DNA of 64,000 nt, from positions 53,760,455-53,824,454 of the forward strand of contig OY755241.1 in assembly GCA_963576725.1 (NCBI GenBank), given 5' to 3'. The notes beneath the pieces were generated by a model that saw only the letters and a program-made list of their open reading frames with translations, did not search any database and was not told the DNA's origin. Shown here one piece after another: positions 43,740 through 52,100 of this stretch; positions within the stretch are counted from its first letter, which is position 1, and every line of letters begins with the position of its first letter. Source of the stretch: Azorinus chamasolen (Eukaryota > Mollusca > Bivalvia > Cardiida > Solecurtidae). Made by a program: the position numbers and the translations under genes.

Positions 43740-44500
43740 CAGACTCTACTATGGTCCAAATTAAGTTAAATGCACTGCTCAAGATGATATTCGTGACGTC
43801 ATTATTTCTTACATGAATAGTCGCGAGGTAGTGGGGTAAAGAAGAAAATTTGCATGATGGTATCTTCAAACACATTATGCGTAATCTGTATTAATTTATT
43901 TTTGAAAATTTCAGAGTTCAATCAAAAGACAACCGATGCTATACTATTCGCGTCTCAATAGCTTAATCAGTTGCAATCCTATATTTGAATGCATTTTTTT
44001 AAGTTTTAATCTGTTACAAAGGAAATGCACAAGATATATCTGCCGAGATATACAAATTCTTTGTATATTTCGGCTCCAATGTCGTCTGTTGGCACCATTT
44101 TAAAACAGTGCAGTCCCAGGTCAGATGCCGCCTTTTCACTGTTATCTGTATTATTTTAGCCCAAGCATACAGGTTTTTAAAAACAAATGTTTTACTAATA
44201 TACCTTTATTACTTAGTTTAGAATTATATTTAATATGAAATTATTACTGCAGACGACATTTTTAAATTTGGCGCCAAAACAGTTAAACTAGAGTCTACAT
44301 GTATTCGCCTTAAATTGTAAGAATGGTACAACAGGTCATAGGAGTCGGAAAATAAGTAAAATGAAAATCACCCAGATCATGGTATGTCAGCAGAAATGGG
44401 TTCTGCGGCAGGATGGGTACTGCATATGGAGTTGAAATAACAACGAAATTATAAACAAGAAATTAATGGCAGTTATTTCAGCCTTTCCTGGTGAACATTT
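43740..44500. other. Intergenic with decayed TTAA-class pieces
   Basis: Faint TTAA-D traits near 44060-44285 (GCAGTCCCAGGTCAGATGCC, GCAGACGACATTTTTAAATT, TTAAA end); otherwise unique. Confidence 0.4.
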
Positions 44501-44712
44501 ATACAATAATTTATTATTTCATGAATATTCATTAACACAATTTTCAAACTGTACACTTTTCAATGGAATATTTTGCTGTAGGATCGGATATATATATATA
44601 TAATTTCATAAACAAACATTGCAGGCCCTGATCAGACGATTTCTACAAAAGATCTGGGTCTGCTTTGTTTTCAAATGCGTGGAAAGGCGTCTATATGGAG
44701 GAAAGGATTAAA
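44500..44712 (+). mobile_element. TTAA-B MITE (decayed)
   Basis: ATTTCATGAATATTCATTAA arm, AAACAAACATTGCAGGCCC, GAGGAAAGGATTAA end. Confidence 0.6.
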
Positions 44713-44767
44713 ATAAATAGTACAGTTAATCCTTTGTCTTCTAACCGTGACTTGACTCACGTTCAGA

Positions 44768-44832
44768 AACAGTTTGGATCCTGATGAGATGCCGAGTAAC
44801 TCGGCATCTAATCAGGATCAAAACTGTTTGAC
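44768..44832. mobile_element. TTAA-D hairpin
   Basis: AAACAGTTTGGATCCTGATG with its complement around GCCGAGTAACTCGGC. The stem is fully paired at the usual mismatch position. Confidence 0.82.
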
Positions 44833-45143
44833 ACTCGGTTAATTGCATTTCAAAAACTTGATCGAGTAAGATGAAGTAAAAAATATGCATATGAAAAAAT
44901 TAAGATGCAATTTAAGTAGAGATTTTATTTCAGCGTGGGTAATGGTTTATACTGTAAGTATGGACTATCTACCAGATGTCCAGATAAGATGCGTACATTA
45001 AAACATAACGAGTCTGAAACAGAGGTTCGAGTCTGAACAATTTTTCAAAATTCGAAAAATCGCAATTCCACTGCATTTATATTTGGGAATCGCAGCAGAC
45101 AACAACTGCAGATGAGAATAACTTGCTGTGAGTATAAAATTAA

Positions 45144-45565
45144 TTAATTTCCTCCTAGACTATTTTAGACCCAACCTCTTTGAATAAATCTACTGAAAAA
45201 AGCATTAACTAGGAAAAAAGGAATTTTTCAGATTTTTTAAACCAATGTGATAAAAAGAGTATTTGCCCCTATGGAATAAATCTACTGAGAAGGGGCATTT
45301 ATTAGAAAGAAAATATTTTTTTAAAATTACGTACATAAATACTTGAATAGCTCTGATCTAGTATTTCGACCACTCACGACCTTTTTCAAAGATGATCATG
45401 AAAATGGCCCTTAGTGGTCGAAGTATTAGAGCTATTCAATGTATTATATTAATTCCCTTTTTGGAATATTTTCTTCTTAATGAAACATTATATAGTTGTT
45501 AAACCAATGTGATAAATAGTTCAGAGGCGTCAAAAGGCGTCAGTTGGTAAGAGGCAATGGGTTAA
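45144..45565 (+). mobile_element. TTAA-C MITE with arm duplication at the apex and an internal insertion
   Basis: TTAATTTCCTCCTAGAC start and GAGGCAATGGGTTAA end. After the apex GCCCCTATGG the sequence re-enters a left arm (AATAAATCTACTGAGAAGG). Then an unrelated 45330-45495 insertion contains ATAGCTCTGATCTAGTATTT and its near complement. Confidence 0.75.
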
Positions 45566-45807
45566 CCCTTACTTTCATATAAACGCCTTTTCACGCATTT
45601 GCAAACAGAGTATTCCCAGATCAGTCGGCTCCGATAGGAGCCGTCCGATTAGGGCCTGCTCTGTCTGCTAATGGAATTTGATAGTTCTGTTTCTTTACTT
45701 TCTAAAATACTTACAATGTTCCACCTTTATTCTATCATTACTGTTTTGTCCATGAATATTCAGTAGGTGTTGAAGTCAACATACCGGTAGAACAGGGACA
45801 GCGTTAA
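45562..45807 (+). mobile_element. TTAA-A MITE in the 3' flank of CISD-B
   Basis: TTAACCCTTACTTTCATATA to GGGACAGCGTTAA. Hairpin 45601-45670 with apex GGCTCCGATAGGAGCC and A/A mismatch. Shares TTAA with the preceding element and ends 78 bp from the CISD-B stop codon. Confidence 0.88.
45726..45731 (-). terminator. Candidate polyadenylation signal of CISD-B
   Basis: AATAAA on the minus strand, 155 bp after the stop codon. It lies inside the TTAA-A MITE at 45562-45807, so the signal would be element-derived. Only position supports it. Confidence 0.35.
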
Positions 45808-45885
45808 ACAGGTCAATATTGGAGCGTACGAAACTTCTGCTCAGTCTTCTAAAGGTTCACTTTGAGTGGCCCTTTTGCAAAAACT

Positions 45886-46112
45886 TCAGAAATCTGGAGC
45901 CCATCCACAACCGGTGCAGAGCTTACAGTCTGCATGGCCGTCCTTCTTGGTGCAGGAGGCCTGTCTTGCCTCAACTTCATCTTTTATTTTCGCATGGGTC
46001 CCGTCGCAAAATGGCGGATTCTTCGTGTGCTTGCAGGCACAAATGTAATAGGTGTCCTTTTTCTCTTCGCATGTCCATTTAAGCGGTGTGATACCCGTGC
46101 CCTTGTGCGAAC
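45886..46112 (-). CDS. CISD-B exon 3 (second CDGSH, Cys-rich tail, stop)
   Basis: Begins GSHKGTGITPLKW, contains CACKHTKNPPFCDGTH and ends DCKLCTGCGWAPDF before TGA at 45886-45888. The acceptor is gttacttcag. Confidence 0.94.
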
Positions 46113-49100
46113 CTGAAGTAACATTATGACCAGTCAAGATTCAAAATATGTTTCATAACATACCCCCGCCCCCCCCCCACACACACACCCACCCACACAC
46201 CACCTACACCACCACCACCACACAACAGCGTCCCTGCCTTGTTAATATAGCCATAACATATGTTATTAAGTTCGCCAGAGAAGCTCGCTTAATAACATCT
46301 TTCCTAGACTCGTTTAATATCCGTTTGTACAAAATGACTACTCGCGATTTACCCTATACATGTATATATACATGTCGCACAAAATGATTGACATAAAATA
46401 TAAAACCAGGGTCCATGCTTATAAAACTTTTAGTTGAGTCTGAGTTCGTTCTCAAGTTTTTGATTGGTCAGATTTGAGCCTTTGGCTCAAATCTGACCAA
46501 TCAAAAGCTTGAGAACTCAAATCTGACCAATCAGAAGCTTGAGAACGAACTCAGACTCAACTAAAAAGCTTTATAAGCATGGACCCTGACTAATCCGAAC
46601 CTGAGTAAACTTGAACTTGAAAAATGTTTAGGCAAGTGGCTCCTTAACCCTTCATTTCATACGCTTTCGCATTAATACGCCTTTGCAGAGTATACCCAGA
46701 TCAGACGGCTCCTATAGCAGCTTTCTGCATAACTTTCTTCCTACATTAAGCAACCACCTGCTTATGAAGACAGCAGTGTTTGTTCATTAAGTGGTCGCAT
46801 TAGAGGGGTTTTTACTGTACAGCTAAAAACCCTCTAAAGCGACCACTTATAAAGAGATCTAACTCTGAGTCATAAAGGCAGACTAAATCTTAATGCAGGC
46901 CAAAAGTAATGCAAAAAGCTCCTGTAGGAGCTTTCTGCATTACTCTCGTCTAGCATGGTGCAACCACTTGCTTCCAAAGACACCATATATATTCATTCAG
47001 TGGTCGCTTTAGATAGGGTTCACGGTCTATGCAACTATTTTTTGGTGCATTCGGGCTCTGACCCGCTGTCCCATCCCGGTCTAGTTAATCACTAGCTGCT
47101 GTACGTACCGTCACACCAAGGCTGCTTCTTACTCAGTCCACACCGACACCAATACTTGGTGTCACCGACATCGACATCCTTCACTGGAATTGGCCTATAC
47201 TGCAAACATGGAAAACAGAATAACATCAGAACCCGGAGTTCCAAAATAGACACACAAGTAACAACTGGATTAAGTAGGACACAACTCGTTTGACAACGAG
47301 TTTACATAAATTCTATAGGCGGGATAGCACGAAACGCATAGTACAGTCAAAGTACGTATTCAACACGCTTTAATAAAGTTACCTTAATTATCTACATTAA
47401 ACTGCACGACACCATGTATAGATAGATCAACTTATTTTTGAACAAAACATGGCCTACTCTAATGTAAACAAATCGAAATGACTATACGACACTGCTTTAT
47501 CTTTAACTAACTTAATAAGCCGCAACTCTTCATCACCGTTGTCTTGGTGCAATGGATATGTACCTGAGCTAGAACGCGGCGGGTCTGGAGTTCGATTCTG
47601 ACCAGTGGCCAATATTTTTTCACACTACTGTCCATACAAAACAACAATAAATATAACATGTACTAATTAATAACAAAACATTAACATATAATTGAATAAA
47701 AAAAATCCCTTTGGTCATTATGACATTTTAACTCAGTCAGGTGACCTATTTATGCAGCCGAGTGGCACACTTCAGTAAGTTTGATAGAAGTTCACCTTTA
47801 AGCATTATTACTGTAAAGTTTGATTTAACCCATTCCCTCCTGAAGGTGCATTTTGACGCTTCTGGAAAAGTATTTTATTTAAAACAAAACAAAACAACAA
47901 ACATTGTGATAAACAGAGAATTTGCTCTATATGAGCAAATGCTCGATTTATCACATTGGTTTCAAAAGTAAACAATTAATTACAATTCTAAAACAAGTCC
48001 AGTAAATGCTCCTTTTCGGTAGATTGATTCAAAGAGGTTGGGTCTAAAATTATCTAGGAGTGGGAGGGGTGGGGGGGGGGGGGGGGATAAACACCCCAGT
48101 TGTTTTCTGACACATAGTTCCGATGACTTACAATACCTTAGGAATTAGAAACAACAATCTCCCCTCTCCACCCGTTTATAAAGCTGAATAATTCAATTTG
48201 GCTGACACATTAGCAACAGCAGGCCTTTTTTCATTTGAAGGGGAAAAATTGCTACCCTCTTTTATATATGGCTTAGTAGGGGGAAATGGCTTATTAGGGG
48301 AAACAATCATGCGCAATTTGCCAATTGGAGGAAAAATAGCCTGAAGTCAACCCATTTTTAGGGGGAAACTGCATGATTTTAAAGAAAATCACGGGAATCT
48401 GTTATGGAGAGAATAAAAGCCCTGAATAGTGATGACCATGATCAAAGTACTCCCCTAGGATCAGGGTCTACACCATTTGCCAAAGTTTGTCCGAATACTT
48501 GAGGTAATTAGGGTACACTGGACCGCGTCAAGTTTAACCCCCATCAGTGCGGGAAACGAGTACCTTTGCAAACAGTGTAGACCCCGATGAGAGGGCTCCT
48601 TGAGGAGCCATCTCATCGGGGTCTGCACTGTTTGTCATGTGCTCAAATGGCTTTCTTTAAAAAAATCCCTGAATATTTGAGGTACAATTGACCTGTTTGA
48701 ATTTTGAAATAGTTAATTTGAAAAATCAGCGTTGAAAGGGTTAAAAAAAAGTTTTACCACATGCATGGTATTGTACAACCGTATATGTCGTCCTAGATAC
48801 TGTAAAGACTGTTCGATATGTGTTCATAATCAAGAACATTGTTATCTTTCAGCTAGTTATCGCTTTACCTGGAGAATAATAATGTAAGAAAAAGTGTTAA
48901 CTCTTTACCTTGAGAATATTAATGTAAGAAAAAAATGCTATGCACATTTATTAGGTGATATGTTATAATGACATTAAGAACGATGATATATGAGTATGGA
49001 AAAAACTAGAATCAGATCTAAATTGTTCACTATAGACCCATAGAGCAAACCCTGATCAGACGACTCCTGCAGAAACAATAGAACCAGATCTATATTATTC

Positions 49101-52100
49101 CCAGAGCAAACAGAGCAGACCCTACTCTGTTTTTCAAATGTGTGAAAATATCTAATATGGGTCTACTCTGTTTGCGGTAAAGGATTAACTCATTACATGA
49201 CATGGGTAAAACATCGTTTTATATAGCAGACAATTTAGGTCCACCTTACAGGCGGTAAGCCTTATCAAAAACTAAACGTTTATGTTTCTACATTTTCCAC
49301 AACATGAGCCATCTGATCCGGGTCTATTCTGCTTACAATAGCATGGAAAGGCACCTCTGCCATGGCAGGTATAAAGTATTCAACGAGAGTATGAAAAGTG
49401 GTACAAGGAAGTACAATAGAACTTGTCTTAACATTAGATCTCATTATGGGTCTGTAAGGCAGGTGGTAGCTAAACGCAGGTCAACAGAAAAACAGTAAGC
49501 TCCTACAGGAGCTTTCTGTATTACTTTTGCCACAGTGTACATATGTGGATGGTTTTTGCGTACTACCTTCACCCATTGCTCAAAGTACACGGTTACAGCC
49601 ATTCGGGGGTATAATACAGAGACAACAACAAGCATGGCTCATATACATGTGTATTTACAGATAATGTACAATGCAACCTGTCCACATTGACCACAAGCAA
49701 GGTTTTACGCAAGCGTAAAATGGCTGCCTCACATATCTTTAAGCAAGGATAGAAGTTTAAGAGTGAGCAATAGTGTTTAGTTCTTTTAATTAACAGATAC
49801 ATTGGGAAAACATGTCTATATAAATAATATCAGAAAAGGGGGATGTTTTAATGAGCCATGATCCGTGTATGACACTAATGATACACATTACGTCACAGAT
49901 CAATTATATGGTATTCACTTGCTGAAACACGCTGACATAGAAACCGTTATCGCTGTCAGTAAAATTAATTTATGCTAAATCACAAAGCTTCTAGCACCAT
50001 ACGAAATGCACTACTAATTTCATCAAACACTTCCCATAACTACTGCTAAATAGGCATACAAACGCCCATACTTACAGCAAAGAAAAAACGCGCCAGACCT
50101 GGGATTCGAACTCAAAACCCAACCAACATAAAGCATGTACTTTACCGAACAAGCTATTGCCACATACGTTTGCATACGTCCCCGCTATACACGTGGCTCA
50201 TACCTACAATAAAGGTCTACACTTCGAACAAAACAACCGATTATTCAAGACTACCTTTAGTCTCAGAACTAAACAACCGATTCTTTAAGATTACCTTTAG
50301 TTTACATGAAATTATTCGAACAGGTCGACCCAATGCACATTAACTTTTTCACTTACATTATACATTTAGATAAAAAAAAGAAAAAAGAGCATAATGCAGA
50401 ATGGGGAAACATGCAAAACGTGTCACCTGAAAACAAAATCACGAGTAAACAAAGGAATGGTTTTAAACAAAAAGCACGACAACTAAACTCCCTTTAGAAG
50501 GAAAAAAATATTGTCTACAACCAAGGATCGAACCCATAACCTCAGATTTCCTAAGCCAACACTATAACCACTGGACCTTGCAGACTCCTTTGTTTGTGAC
50601 ATACATTTTAATCACTTATACATGTACCTAATTCACTGCAGAAAAGTAAAAACAAAAATAACCACGACAAAAAATATGTGCGCCCGCTGGGAATTTATTT
50701 TAATTAATATACTACATGTAAATACGTGTAAATAAAAACTAGTCTCACAGTAAATCTTGGTCATTAAACAGAGTGGATTTTTATAAAAACACAGGACCGC
50801 AGTAAATCATATGCCTTATTGAAAACTCTCAAAGTGTGGGCTGCCTGTCGGCAACCCAATTAACTTATGTCTATTTCTGGATGTTAAGACAGGTGGTAGT
50901 TTAATGCAGGACGAAAGTTATGAAGAAAGCTCCTCTGGGCGCTATTAAATTCATCATGTATTAAGCAACCACCTGCCTCTATCGATCCCAATATTTACTC
51001 ATCACACGTGTAGCTATATATACAGTAAAACATCTCTCAACCTTTATTCAAATTTATAAGTATCTACCTCGGTCTTTATAACAGTTGGCAGCTTAATGCA
51101 TGGTGAAGTTATGTCAGTGCAACAAATAAAAACGCGTATTCAGATACTTTCTTCGAGACGATTCTAAAGAGTGGTCACAACATAGCTTTTGGTGGAGATA
51201 TAAAGAAGTTAATCTTGAAAACGTTTTAATTTACGCATCTTATCTGGACCTCTGTATGCAGAACGTTCCCAAAGAAACTTTCTGTGTGACTTTCACCTAC
51301 CTAAATGTCAGATGCTTTTGCACACAGACTAGATCTCCTAGAGGCTCCTGTAGTACTTAGCTACCTGATCGTTGTTTGTTTTTGGAATTACAGTAGAACC
51401 CCTCTAATGCGACCACTTAATGAATAAACATGGGTGTCTTTATAAGCAGGTGGTTGCTTAATGATAGACAAAAGTAATGCAGAAAGCTTCTCTAGGAGTT
51501 GTACCAGAATTGTACCTATTTTAGGTGGTCGCATTAATAGCGGGGTTTTACTATATATGCATTTATGGAATTATGTAGATCTGGGTCCATGCTTATAAAG
51601 CTTTTTAGTTGAGTCCGAGTTCGTTCTCCAGCTTTTGATTGGTCAGATTTGAACAAAGGCTCAAATCTGACCAATCAAAAGCTTGAGAACGAACTCAGCC
51701 TCAACTAAAAAGCTTTATAAGCATGGATACTGATTCTACAGTGAGTATCATGGCCAAAACTTTGTTCATATGCTTTTTATAAAACTTTCAGTTACATTGA
51801 TATTCATGACACCCAAGATCTTGGCCATGTTCGATTATAGACATTGTGCGCAAGACCTGCGCAATACAGTTCTTTAGAATCTGTCACAAGCGGCCAATAA
51901 TTTATTGCACATAGCAGTCTTAAAACACAAACTTGTGCTTGCTTAATACAGGGCAAAAGTAATGTAGAAAACTCCCATATGAGCTTTCTGCATCACTGTT
52001 GACCTGCATTAAGCTACCGCTTTTGATGGCCGCTTAAGACTGCAGGTTCTAGATAGATTGTACTGCATTTTCAGCCATTTACTTTCCGAGTTATGCAAAA

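Larger units (their letters stand above)
49600..50870. other. CISD-B intron 1, mostly unique
   Basis: No exon recognised. Contains the two tRNA-like sequences listed separately and a direct repeat of AACAAAACAACCGATT/AACTAAACAACCGATT near 50227-50284. Confidence 0.5.

Noticed and set aside
44934..45130. Possible exon near a pyrimidine-rich stretch
   Set aside because: No open frame with family resemblance and no paired splice sites.
50513..50584. Functional tRNA gene
   Set aside because: The acceptor stem pairs but the T-stem is weak and the anticodon arm is unclear, so it was annotated only as tRNA-like.
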